NCBI GenBank assembly: GCA_031284845.1
Contig: JAITXH010000172.1
Location: forward strand, 1-22,587
Source of the DNA: Puniceicoccales bacterium
GTDB lineage: Bacteria; Verrucomicrobiota; Verrucomicrobiia; Opitutales; UBA953
Reading direction: 5' to 3'
Length of the DNA: 22,587 bases
The notes beneath the pieces are model-generated. The model was not told the DNA's origin, ran no database searches, and saw nothing but the letters and a program-made list of their open reading frames with translations. Below are positions 7,981-15,488 of this stretch, one piece after another (the stretch's first letter is position 1; each line of letters begins with the position of its first letter). The translations under genes were made by a program, and so were the position numbers.

Positions 7981-8412
7981 TCAGCCCTTGTATGCGACCG
8001 GGTTTTGCGCGGCGTGCGGATGTTCGGCACCGGCATAAACCTTAAGTTTGGATAGCATTGCGCTGGAAAGTTTGTTTTTCGGAAGCATGCCTTTCACAGC
8101 GTGCTCAATGATGAACGCCGGCTTGCTGGCGCGCATGTGCGCCACATTGCGGCGGTAGGCTGTGCCGACCCAACCCGTGTAGAACATGTAGGTCTTGTCA
8201 GTCTCCTTACTGCCGGTGAGACGCACTTTGTCGGCATTAATCACGACGACATAGTCGCCTGTGTCAACGTGGGGCGTATAAGTGGGTTTATGACGTCCGC
8301 GCAATATGGCGGCAATCTTGACGGCGAGGCGTCCGAGCACTTGGTCTGCGGCGTCAACGACATACCATGTCTTTTCAGTATCGTTCGCGGTCTTGGCTAA
8401 CGTGGTTTTCAT
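7981..8412 (-). CDS. rplM: 50S ribosomal protein L13
   Basis: A 143-residue protein, the usual uL13 length, needed early in 50S assembly. Family features: KTWYVVDAADQVLGRLAVKIAAILRGRHKPTYTPHVDTGDYVVVINADKV, then TGSKETDKTYMFYTGW, and PKNKLSSAMLSKLKVYAGAEHPHAAQNP near the end. I chose the ATG at 8412 (MKTTLAKTAND). The frame could open at a TTG seven codons earlier (8433), but the extra residues RPPFFE do not resemble the family and that start would overlap the predicted -10 box. It is the first gene of the rplM-rpsI operon. A good promoter lies just upstream, predicting a leader of only about 13 bases. Confidence 0.97.
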   Translation of the reverse strand: MKTTLAKTANDTEKTWYVVDAADQVLGRLAVKIAAILRGRHKPTYTPHVDTGDYVVVINADKVRLTGSKETDKTYMFYTGWVGTAYRRNVAHMRASKPAFIIEHAVKGMLPKNKLSSAMLSKLKVYAGAEHPHAAQNPVAYKG

Positions 8413-8431
8413 TTCAAAAAAAGGAGGGCGC

Positions 8432-8459
8432 AAAATGCTTTCGCAGGGGAGTATGTCAA
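8432..8459 (-). promoter_or_regulatory. Promoter of rplM-rpsI
   Basis: On the minus strand a perfect TTGACA (8459-8454) is followed after 16 bp by CATTTT (8437-8432), a partial -10 match. Transcription would start near 8425, leaving about 13 bases before the ATG at 8412. It was found by inspection only. Confidence 0.5.
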
Positions 8460-8597
8460 TCCCTTTTCCAATAGTTTTTTTCTACAACTTGCAGAACAGG
8501 CTTTCGACGATTTTTGAAGCATGCGTTGAAATCTTTTTAATTTTCAGATAATTAAAAACTTACAAAAAGCATCCTGGTTCCCCATGAAATCTGCATC

Positions 8598-9491
8598 TCA
8601 GTAGGAAAACTTGACCCATGCGCCCCACCAGAAGTTATCTTTCGTGTTTCCGGAGAGCCGGATGTCATCTTTGCCGGAGCCATCGGAATTCCAGCCATAG
8701 CGCACGCCGCCGCCGATTTCGGTGAAGCCATTAGGGAGGCGGTAGGAGAGGTCAATGGAAGCGCCGGCGTAAGCGTAGGCGTTGTGCCACTTGGGCATGC
8801 CGGGGGCGCGCTGGTCGCCATTGGCGGCATCGGCAGTGAGGTAGCCCGCGAACACCTGTGCCGTGAGCGCGGCCCGCGGGAGGAAGGATGGCTCGTAGCG
8901 GTAAGTGATGTCTGCCTCGAAGGTGCTCTGTTTCAGGTTCAAATCGTAGTAGGCATAGACGGCGGCGGAAAGACCGCGCAACATCGGATAAAAGCCGCCA
9001 AAATCAACGCCCAGCCCGATGAATACTTCCTGACTGCGGTTGTAGTCGGGGCGGTTGGTGATGGAGTCTTGATAGCCGCCAGTCGGCCCGCCTGTCCAGC
9101 CGCCCGCTGCGAAATTATGACGCACGTCGTTTTTGTTCGGAAATGTGTAATAATTCCACCCGAGGAGGAGGCTGAAGTTTTCGTAGGCGATTTTGCCGCC
9201 CAGATTGAAGGTTAGCTCGCAGGCAGACTGCTCAATGGGCAGCATGGCAAAGACTCCGCCATCGAGGTAAAACCCCAGATTGCTGATAAGCGGAGGCAAG
9301 GTGTATTCCCCGCGGACTTGCGTCTGCGTGTTGAGGTCGGAGTGTTCTTTGCCCCGATAGACCCACTGGGATTCGACGCCAGTTTTTGCCTGAAGTGCGA
9401 GGGAAGAGAGAATGGAATCCAGCGATTGCGCCTCAAGGGAGCCAGCGCCTAAGACGCCTAGCATGACTGCGGTTGCGAGTGTTTTTTGCAT
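8598..9491 (-). CDS. Outer-membrane beta-barrel protein, possibly TorF-like porin
   Basis: A 297-residue protein with a signal peptide (MQKTLATAVMLGVLGAGSLEA, about residues 1-21). The rest is a chain of alternating amphipathic strands rich in Tyr, Trp, Phe and Gly, and it ends in WVKFSY. A terminal aromatic residue is the usual signal for outer-membrane barrel insertion. The start of the mature region, TGVESQWVYRGKEHSD, resembles the first strand of TorF-type putative porins (pattern S-x-Y-V-F-R-G-x-x-x-S-D), but I would not assign the family firmly. Substrate unknown. It stands alone on its strand, with the rplM promoter downstream and a 436-bp divergent intergenic region upstream that holds a possible leader hairpin. 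The ATG at 9491 has no Shine-Dalgarno site. Confidence 0.82.
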   Translation of the reverse strand: MQKTLATAVMLGVLGAGSLEAQSLDSILSSLALQAKTGVESQWVYRGKEHSDLNTQTQVRGEYTLPPLISNLGFYLDGGVFAMLPIEQSACELTFNLGGKIAYENFSLLLGWNYYTFPNKNDVRHNFAAGGWTGGPTGGYQDSITNRPDYNRSQEVFIGLGVDFGGFYPMLRGLSAAVYAYYDLNLKQSTFEADITYRYEPSFLPRAALTAQVFAGYLTADAANGDQRAPGMPKWHNAYAYAGASIDLSYRLPNGFTEIGGGVRYGWNSDGSGKDDIRLSGNTKDNFWWGAWVKFSY

Positions 9492-9568
9492 AAATGGGTG
9501 ACAAGCGAGTTGGAAAAATTGTGTGTGTAAGGCCCGGCGGGCCTATCCCGCATATTTCAAGAGAAGCG

Positions 9569-9635
9569 AAAAAGCCCTGTCCTGGACTTTAAACCGGAGT
9601 CGCCTGCCATCTTCCGGGAGACGCCTTTTCAGGGC
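9569..9635 (-). promoter_or_regulatory. Candidate leader attenuator upstream of the beta-barrel gene
   Basis: On the minus strand GCCCTG (9635-9630) can pair with CAGGGC (9579-9574), which is followed directly by five T (9573-9569). The enclosed 50 bases contain further short pairings such as CCGGA with TCCGG. The layout is that of an intrinsic terminator or a structured leader, ending 77 bases before the ATG at 9491. No known riboswitch consensus is recognised. Confidence 0.35.
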
Positions 9636-9862
9636 GGGGCGGAAAAATCGCAAGCGGCAGACGGTCAAAAATATCGGACAAAACCAAACGCATCCTCGTG
9701 AGATATGCAGGCCAAGTTACTTTGAAGGCCCGGTGCTGCAAGGCGAAATTTTTTTCTGACTTTTCTAATAAATTCCCTCATGCTGCGTTCTAAGTGCAGA
9801 ACCACAGGCCGGGCAGAGGATTTTTTCTTTTCAAAGCGGACAAATCATTTGGCTGGCCAGAA

Positions 9863-9887
9863 ACGGGAAATCACGCTGGTTTCCCGT
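9863..9887 (+). promoter_or_regulatory. Hairpin in the leader of the PA14 gene
   Basis: A perfect 8-bp inverted repeat, acgggaaa (9863-9870) and tttcccgt (9880-9887), with a 9-base spacer, 40 bp before the ATG at 9928. No T-run follows, so it is more likely an operator or mRNA hairpin than a terminator. Confidence 0.4.
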
Positions 9888-9927
9888 CCACACAAACACA
9901 CGCGAATCCTCAACTCCTTGTAAGACC

Positions 9928-11253
9928 ATGAACGACACCTCCCAAGAATTACCGCCACCGCCTGAAGATCCGCAGGCGCTCCCGATGGACACCTTTCCAG
10001 CGGATGGCTACCCAGCCGACGCGCTCCCCGATGACATGCTCCCGCCCCCGCCACCGCCACCCGTCACCAAGTGGCAGCAGTTTTGGCGCAGATTCGGCGG
10101 CGACGGTTTCCTCGTCTCGATGGGTATCCATGCAGTGCTCATCATCATCGCGCTGACGTGGGTGGTATCCCGCTTCGTAATCGCCAAAGAGCCGTCAACA
10201 TTTACGACCGGTGCGGGCGGCGGCAACAGCGGCGACAAAGTCAGCATGCTCCAAAACAAAATCAAACCCAAGCACGCCCGCAATATCGCAAAGAACATGC
10301 CGAAGCTGGCGGCCAAGGGAACCCGAAGCTCTGTGGCAATACCCGAGATGCCTACCATGAACATGAGTGCGCTCGATAACAGCAGCAGTCTGGCCGGTTC
10401 AGGCTCCAAGGGGCTGGGCGGCGGCGCAGGCGGCGGAGTCGGGACGGGCATCGGACCGGGCTTTGGCGGAAAAGGCATGGTATCGCTCTTCGGCGCGAAG
10501 GGCTTCAATGTGCCGGGCCTCACGGGCACCTTCTACGATTTCAAGCAAACCTCCGGCGGGCAGAAGCAAGATCCGGGCGTAGGCGGCTACAAACAACTGG
10601 TGAATCATTTTATAAATACCGGATGGAGTGAAGCAGGGATGGGGAAGTTTTACAAATCGCCGACAAAGCTCTCCCTCCAGCAAGTCCTCATCCCCTACAG
10701 ACAGGGCAATGCCGGCGAAGCACCCGCCGCATTTGAGGCAGCCGGCGTGGAAGCCAGCCGCTGGATGGTCCACTACAAAGGCACGGTCTCAGCGCCGTTC
10801 ACCGGAAAGTTTCGTTTCGCCGGCACAGCCGATGACTGGATTACCGTGCGCTGGCAAAACCAGCTCGTGCTCGACAGCGGCTACGATATCATGGGCACGC
10901 CCACGGCATCCAAGAGCAAAGGTAAAAGCGCTCCCCCGAAGGTAGCGCGTTCCGGCGACACCTTTGTCATGTTCCCCGGGCGTCCTCCGATGCAAACGAG
11001 CCAATGGCTGGATGTGCGCCAAGGCTCAAGCTACCAGATCGAGATCGCCATGGGAGAAACGCCTGGCGGAGAGTTCTACGCCGTGCTGGCCTACGAAAAG
11101 GCGAGTGAAAAGGGTAAACTCTACCTGTTCCGCATGTCCCCCGACCCCTTGCCGGAGGCAGCTACAAACGGCTCCAAGGGGCAAATCCCGACTAATGTGG
11201 ACTTGGGCGGCGGCGGTATCTGGCTGCCTAAAATGGCCACGAGAAACCGATAA
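9928..11253 (+). CDS. Proline-rich single-pass membrane protein with PA14-like domain
   Basis: A 441-residue protein of no firm family. Residues 1-46 form an acidic, proline-rich cytoplasmic tail with a run of seven Pro (39-45). One transmembrane helix lies at about 60-83 (FLVSMGIHAVLIIIALTWVV), preceded by a basic patch (KWQQFWRR), so the rest should be periplasmic. Residues 95-190 are low complexity, rich in Gly, Lys, Met and Ser (for example GGGAGGGVGTGIGPGFGG). The C-terminal part (about 282-395) has the look of a PA14 beta domain: WMVHYKGTVSAPFTGKFRFAG, then ADDWITVRWQNQLVLDSG. PA14 domains often bind glycans. The N-terminal plan (Pro-rich, one helix) recalls TonB or GspE-type anchors, but the C-terminus is not a TonB fold. 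It ends 26 bp before a strong terminator, so it is probably monocistronic. Confidence 0.85.
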   Translation: MNDTSQELPPPPEDPQALPMDTFPADGYPADALPDDMLPPPPPPPVTKWQQFWRRFGGDGFLVSMGIHAVLIIIALTWVVSRFVIAKEPSTFTTGAGGGNSGDKVSMLQNKIKPKHARNIAKNMPKLAAKGTRSSVAIPEMPTMNMSALDNSSSLAGSGSKGLGGGAGGGVGTGIGPGFGGKGMVSLFGAKGFNVPGLTGTFYDFKQTSGGQKQDPGVGGYKQLVNHFINTGWSEAGMGKFYKSPTKLSLQQVLIPYRQGNAGEAPAAFEAAGVEASRWMVHYKGTVSAPFTGKFRFAGTADDWITVRWQNQLVLDSGYDIMGTPTASKSKGKSAPPKVARSGDTFVMFPGRPPMQTSQWLDVRQGSSYQIEIAMGETPGGEFYAVLAYEKASEKGKLYLFRMSPDPLPEAATNGSKGQIPTNVDLGGGGIWLPKMATRNR

Positions 11254-11279
11254 TGCGAATTCCCCCATTTTCTGAAAGT

Positions 11280-11310
11280 GACGCCACCGGGACCTGCTCC
11301 CGGTGGCGTC
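11280..11310 (+). terminator. Intrinsic terminator after the PA14 gene
   Basis: A perfect 13-bp stem, 11280-11292 (GACGCCACCGGGA) with 11298-11310, and a 5-base loop CCTGC. It is followed by GTTTGTG, a weak T tract. It lies between the PA14 gene and rnc on the plus strand. Confidence 0.8.
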
Positions 11311-11347
11311 GTTTGTGCTCTGCCAACCACGGTAAAAGCCGCGCCAC

Positions 11348-12106
11348 ATGTCCGGTATAGATTTGCTTTTCTGGCTACCCGGCAGGCGGCGGCGCACCGG
11401 CGAGGTCACACCCGTGGAGAACACGCTCGGCTACGTGTTTCGCGACCCCGAGTTACTGCGCACCGCGCTCACCCATCCAAGCGTCAAAGCCTCCAATCCG
11501 GGAGCACCGGATTACCAGCGACTCGAATTTCTGGGCGATGCCGTCCTGGGGCTTGTCTTTGCGGAGACGCTCTACGCCGACGCCAGCGCCGGAGAAGGCG
11601 TGCTCACCGATGCGCGCACGCGGCTGGCACGCGGCAGCAGCCTGGCCTCAGTCGGCAGAAAGCTGGAATTGGGCCAGTGCCTCATCCTTCCGGAAAATGG
11701 CGATTCCGCCCGCATCCGCGACACGGATACAGCCCATGAAGACGCGCTGGAAGCGATATTCGGCGCTGTCTTTCTCGATGGCGGGCTGGATGCTGCACGC
11801 ACACTCGCACAGCGCCTCTTCGCTGGAGAAATGCAGGTGGAGCCAGAGCGGATAGCGCAAAGCCGCTCGCCCAAAAACCGCCTGCAGGAGCTTGTGCAAC
11901 AAGACGGCAAACCAGTCTCCGCTGAGCAGCGGCGCATTGAATACCGCCTGGCTGCCGAGTCGGGGCCGCCGCATGCGAGACATTTTGAAATGGAAGTATG
12001 GGTGGACGGCGTCTGTTGCGGGCGGGGTGCCGGAGTATCCAAGCGGGCAGCCAGTGAAGCGGCAGCGGAAGCGGCCTTGTCCGCACGGACAAACAGCGAG
12101 AGCTAA
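11348..12106 (+). CDS. rnc: Ribonuclease III
   Basis: A 252-residue double-strand-specific endoribonuclease that processes rRNA precursors and structured mRNAs. The RIII domain begins at about residue 23 (VENTLGYVFRDPELLRTALTHPS) and contains the signature YQRLEFLGDAVLGLVFAETLY with E60 and D64. The second acidic pair is D132 and E135 in HEDALEAIFGAVFLDGG. The four main catalytic residues are present. The position equal to E. coli Glu38 is Gln57, which is unusual. A double-stranded RNA-binding domain follows (about 174-246: SPKNRLQELVQQ to GVSKRAASEAAAEAAL). A basic RRRR tract precedes the first domain. The ATG at 11348 has no Shine-Dalgarno site. The stop codon interlocks with that of mpl on the other strand (the bases CTAA at 12103-12106). 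Confidence 0.96.
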   Translation: MSGIDLLFWLPGRRRRTGEVTPVENTLGYVFRDPELLRTALTHPSVKASNPGAPDYQRLEFLGDAVLGLVFAETLYADASAGEGVLTDARTRLARGSSLASVGRKLELGQCLILPENGDSARIRDTDTAHEDALEAIFGAVFLDGGLDAARTLAQRLFAGEMQVEPERIAQSRSPKNRLQELVQQDGKPVSAEQRRIEYRLAAESGPPHARHFEMEVWVDGVCCGRGAGVSKRAASEAAAEAALSARTNSES

Positions 12107-13533
12107 ACCCGCACGACGGCTTCCGTAAACTGCCGGATAATGCCGCCAAAGTCCCCGTTGGAAAAAAATACCACGAGATGAGGCTTTTCCGGTGTCGCGG
12201 CAGAAGTCGCCTCCAGCAAGCCCTCCAGCAAAGCCTGATTGCCCGCAGTGGAAAGCGCATGGCGCCCGCGGCGCGTAAGCTCCCCGGCGATGGCAACGGT
12301 GTCCAGACGGTCCGCAGCGGCGTATTTTTCACCGCGATGGACAGGAGCCAACCATGCACTGTCTGCGACGGCGAGCGCCTCCGTAAAGGCGTCTTGCAGC
12401 ACGCGGCGGACAGCCGTGTTGCTACGCGGCTCGAAGGCGGCATGCAAAAAGTGCTGCGGATAACGGCGGCGCAACGATTCCAGCGTCAACTTGATAGCCG
12501 TGGGATGGTGCCCGAAGTCCTCCAGCACAACAAGGCGGTCCGTGGAAACATGCTTCTCCTGGCGCCGTTTCACGCCCTGAAATCCGGCAAGCGAGCCGAG
12601 GCTTAACCGGGTCGGCTCCGCCGGATACAAGGCAAGCGCGGCAGCAGTGGCAGCCATGGCAGCGTTGCGTGCATTGAACAAGCCGGGCAACGTCCAACGC
12701 ACTTCAGCCCAGAGCGCACCACGCCACAGCAGCGAAAAGGCCGCGCTCCCGCCGTCTTCGGAAAAATCCACAATGCGCGTATCGTTATCCGCGCCTATGC
12801 CGACACGCACGACCGGGCACCATGTGACGGGCACGGTAACTTGCGCCACATTGGCGTCGTCGCCATTGGCGATGATCGCGCCGTTGCGCGGGACAACGCG
12901 CGTGACATGGGAAAAGGTGCGCAACACATCGGGCAGATCGCGGAAGATGTCGGCATGGTCAAACTCGATGTTATTAATGAGAAGCAGCGACGGCAGGTAT
13001 TGGATAAACTTGCTGCGCTTGTCGAAAAAGGCCGTGTCGTATTCATCGCCCTCGATGACAAACGGGCCGCCATCGTGCCCGGGAGCAGCTCCGCCTGGTA
13101 TGTCTCGCGGGACGCCACCGACGAGCCAGCCGGGATCGGCCCCGTTGGCACGCAGGAGCGCAGCGGCAAGACAAGTCGTGGTGGTCTTGCCGTGCGTGCC
13201 GCTCACGACGAGATTTTGCCGCCGGTTGAGCACGTGGAGCCGCAGTAACTCCGGCAGCGAGACATAGGGGATGGCGCGTGTCTCGAGCAGCCATTCCACC
13301 TCCGGATGCCCGCGCGAGGCCACATTGCCCACGACGACGAGGTCGGGCCGGAGTGCGGCGAGCCGGGCGGCATCCCACCCTTCGAGGATGGTGATACCCG
13401 CGCCGCGCAACATATCCGACATGGGCGGATACACGCCCGTGTCAGAGCCGCTGACGGTGTGCCCAATGGCGCGCAGGAGCAACGCAGCATTGCCCATGGC
13501 GGCACCACAGATGCCGAGGAAGTAGATATGCAT
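12103..13533 (-). CDS. mpl: UDP-N-acetylmuramate:murein tripeptide ligase
   Basis: A 476-residue cytoplasmic Mur-ligase family enzyme. Mpl joins recycled L-Ala-gamma-D-Glu-meso-DAP to UDP-MurNAc, bypassing MurC, MurD and MurE. The N-terminal nucleotide-binding motif is YFLGICGAAMGNAA. The ATP loop is GTHGKTTTT (112-120). The stretch EGDEYDTAFFDKRSKF (161-176) distinguishes Mpl from MurC, and EFDHADIF (190-197) follows. The C-terminal domain has EDFGHHPTAIKLTL and AFEPRSNT. I prefer the ATG at 13533, which starts exactly at the expected MHIYFLG; the frame also opens at a GTG three codons earlier. It follows the large secreted protein gene by only 22 bp, so it is probably the last gene of the unit that begins with the M24 peptidase. 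Confidence 0.94.
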   Translation of the reverse strand: MHIYFLGICGAAMGNAALLLRAIGHTVSGSDTGVYPPMSDMLRGAGITILEGWDAARLAALRPDLVVVGNVASRGHPEVEWLLETRAIPYVSLPELLRLHVLNRRQNLVVSGTHGKTTTTCLAAALLRANGADPGWLVGGVPRDIPGGAAPGHDGGPFVIEGDEYDTAFFDKRSKFIQYLPSLLLINNIEFDHADIFRDLPDVLRTFSHVTRVVPRNGAIIANGDDANVAQVTVPVTWCPVVRVGIGADNDTRIVDFSEDGGSAAFSLLWRGALWAEVRWTLPGLFNARNAAMAATAAALALYPAEPTRLSLGSLAGFQGVKRRQEKHVSTDRLVVLEDFGHHPTAIKLTLESLRRRYPQHFLHAAFEPRSNTAVRRVLQDAFTEALAVADSAWLAPVHRGEKYAAADRLDTVAIAGELTRRGRHALSTAGNQALLEGLLEATSAATPEKPHLVVFFSNGDFGGIIRQFTEAVVRV

Positions 13534-13555
13534 GGGGAGCACCGCCGCGGTTTAC

Positions 13556-15403
13556 TTATTTATCCTCTTTGCGGAAGATAATCGTCTCGCCGTAAAATTC
13601 TCTGTCCCGCTCCTGCACATAGGAAGCTGCCGCCCACGGCAAAGCGTCTGCCTTGGGCCTGCTTCCGGGAGCGGTCAACTCCTCGCCCCGTGCTTTTGCG
13701 AATGCGTCAATGATATCAAAGAGAGAGTATGCGTAGGCACCCAGATCCGTGTATGTGAACGAGGCGACTTCCCGCGGCAATTTCTTCAAGCCCAAGCGCA
13801 CATTGGGATCCTTGGAGGCCGGATTGCGCGGGTCTTTCAACTCTGCGATGACTTTATCCAGGAGGCTCCCCGCGCCAGCGGAGACAAGCAGGCGTTTGCC
13901 ATACAAAGCGTAGGAAATGCTGGCTCCCCCGGTATCTTTCACGGTGCGCACTTTTACTCCCATGAAATCGCGTTCATCAAAAAGGGCGGCGGCACCACCC
14001 GGCGCTATTTTGCCTACTGCGGTTTCTACCATCGAGGTAAACTTATCGCTATCGCGCAACTCGAGCACATAGAGCTTACCCGCCGTGCGGAGAGCTTCCG
14101 CGCCAGTCTTGCCCGAATTGTCGTCGGCATTGGTGAGGATGGTGATGTCGTCTCCGATGTTCTCAAAAACTGCGGCGCGCAAATCAATATTTTCCTTGTC
14201 CTTCAACTCGCCTAATTTTCCGTCAATCTGCATCTTCCAGAACGGAATGGCCTGCGCGAGCAATAGCTCTAAATTTTTCCATGCCTGCTGCGTGTCGAAC
14301 TTTGCAATGGCGAACATATAGGGACCGGCAGGCACAAAATCGGGCACCGTTGTCTCCAGAGGCTTGTATGTAATCAGAGACAGCAGGCCACGCTTCTCGG
14401 CATAGCTCCACGCCCCTTTGATCAAGACTTCTTCTGCTGTAAGCTCCCTGGACAGCCAGAGACCTTCCAGATTCTGGAGCGCGAGCGCGTTGAAGGCGAC
14501 GGGGAGATTGACACCCACAGAGGCTCCGGCTTTGGCCCTCTCCGCGACATACTTACCGAGTTCGGTCACGGCGAGCGGCGCATTGAGCACCGCCAGTGCA
14601 TCGGCCTTGCCTGCGGCATCGCGGCTGCGTTTCCAAAGCGCGGTAGTGCCAAAGCTGTCTTTGCGTCCGTTTTGCACAGCATCCACGAGTTCACGCAAGA
14701 CGTTGGGTGCACTGGCATAGACGAAGGTCTTGTTTACGAGCGCCCAACCGCCGAGGCTGGTGGGGTCGTCTTTGCCGAAGGAAAGCTGGCGTTCATATAG
14801 CGTTACTCCCTGAAAATCGGTAGTGCCGTTTTTAGTCACCACGGGCACCTTGGAGCTGTTATCAGCGGCATCATCGGCGGGCGGTTCAGGCGGCGGGCCA
14901 CCTTCCTGGTGCGCCTTGATCACTTTATACGCCCACTCGGAGATCTCATTCTTCTCTTCCGGCAGGAGGCCGGAGTCCGCCACCAGCCCGGCTATGGTCT
15001 TCTCGTCGGCGCTGGTATCCGCAATCCAGACATAGTCGTAAGGCAGATGCCCTTTTTCAGTCTTTGCGGTTTTGACTACGGCAAAAAGAACTTCGCCGGT
15101 TAACTCGCGCTGCAGCAATTCGAGATTTTTTTGAAAGTCACCACCCTTGCCGTCAGCTTTTAGCTTTTCCGTGAATTTTTTGATGGCGGGGGCGAAATAA
15201 GCATCCAGACCGGCTTTTTGGACGTCTTTCCATAGCGGGTGCTCTTTACCTTGTTTTTCAGCGAGCGGAACGTCGGCCACTTGGACTGCGACAAAGGTAT
15301 CTGCCGGAAGGCTTTTTTCGTGTCTTGCGTCAACAAAGGGCACAAGCGCGAGCGTGGAGAGAAGCGTAACGCCCCCCTGCCGGAATATGGAGCTGATTTT
15401 CAT
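13556..15403 (-). CDS. Large secreted protein of unknown function
   Basis: A 615-residue protein that I do not recognise with certainty. Residues 1-26 look like a signal peptide (basic MKISSIFRQGG, a hydrophobic core, then FVDA), so it is probably periplasmic. The opening of the mature part, LPADTFVAVQVADVP, followed by long alternating helix and strand segments, recalls DUF3352-like proteins of verrucomicrobia and planctomycetes, which begin with a LPADT-type phrase. An acidic and proline-rich linker lies at about 165-185 (GGPPPEPPADDAADN). No catalytic motif, membrane helix or metal site is visible. It lies between the S1C protease (85 bp upstream) and mpl (22 bp downstream), all on the same strand. 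The leader before its ATG has CTCC and CATCTCTC but no Shine-Dalgarno site. Confidence 0.85.
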   Translation of the reverse strand: MKISSIFRQGGVTLLSTLALVPFVDARHEKSLPADTFVAVQVADVPLAEKQGKEHPLWKDVQKAGLDAYFAPAIKKFTEKLKADGKGGDFQKNLELLQRELTGEVLFAVVKTAKTEKGHLPYDYVWIADTSADEKTIAGLVADSGLLPEEKNEISEWAYKVIKAHQEGGPPPEPPADDAADNSSKVPVVTKNGTTDFQGVTLYERQLSFGKDDPTSLGGWALVNKTFVYASAPNVLRELVDAVQNGRKDSFGTTALWKRSRDAAGKADALAVLNAPLAVTELGKYVAERAKAGASVGVNLPVAFNALALQNLEGLWLSRELTAEEVLIKGAWSYAEKRGLLSLITYKPLETTVPDFVPAGPYMFAIAKFDTQQAWKNLELLLAQAIPFWKMQIDGKLGELKDKENIDLRAAVFENIGDDITILTNADDNSGKTGAEALRTAGKLYVLELRDSDKFTSMVETAVGKIAPGGAAALFDERDFMGVKVRTVKDTGGASISYALYGKRLLVSAGAGSLLDKVIAELKDPRNPASKDPNVRLGLKKLPREVASFTYTDLGAYAYSLFDIIDAFAKARGEELTAPGSRPKADALPWAAASYVQERDREFYGETIIFRKEDK

Positions 15404-15488
15404 GAGAGATGAGTTTTGGAGTGAAGTGTGGTTCTATTGAACTGAAAGTAGCGTCACACAGGCGTAAAAATGTCGAACTTGCCCGCAT

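Larger units (their letters stand above)
9492..9927. other. Divergent intergenic region with candidate leader structures
   Basis: These 436 bp separate the minus-strand beta-barrel gene from the plus-strand PA14 gene. No gene is convincing; the 78-codon plus-strand frame at 9523-9759 has no recognisable composition. Structures seen: a minus-strand terminator-like element (9569-9635), a GC hairpin aggccc/gggcct at 9530-9544, a small repeat gttct/agaac at 9787-9802, and an 8-bp inverted repeat at 9863-9887 in the leader of the plus-strand gene. An AT-rich block at 9748-9775 may hold the plus-strand promoter, but no clear pair of boxes stands out. Confidence 0.5.

Noticed and set aside
7259..8038. 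A 259-codon plus-strand frame joining the end of xylB to rpsI and rplM
   Set aside because: It crosses a strong terminator and overlaps three real genes in other frames; no recognisable protein.
8413..8433. TTG start for rplM seven codons upstream
   Set aside because: The added residues do not match L13, and the codon overlaps the predicted -10 box.
8534..8558. A 9-bp AT-only inverted repeat (tttttaatt/aattaaaaa) between rplM and the beta-barrel gene
   Set aside because: It has no GC pairs, so it is a weak hairpin; it may be only AT-rich promoter or terminator surroundings.
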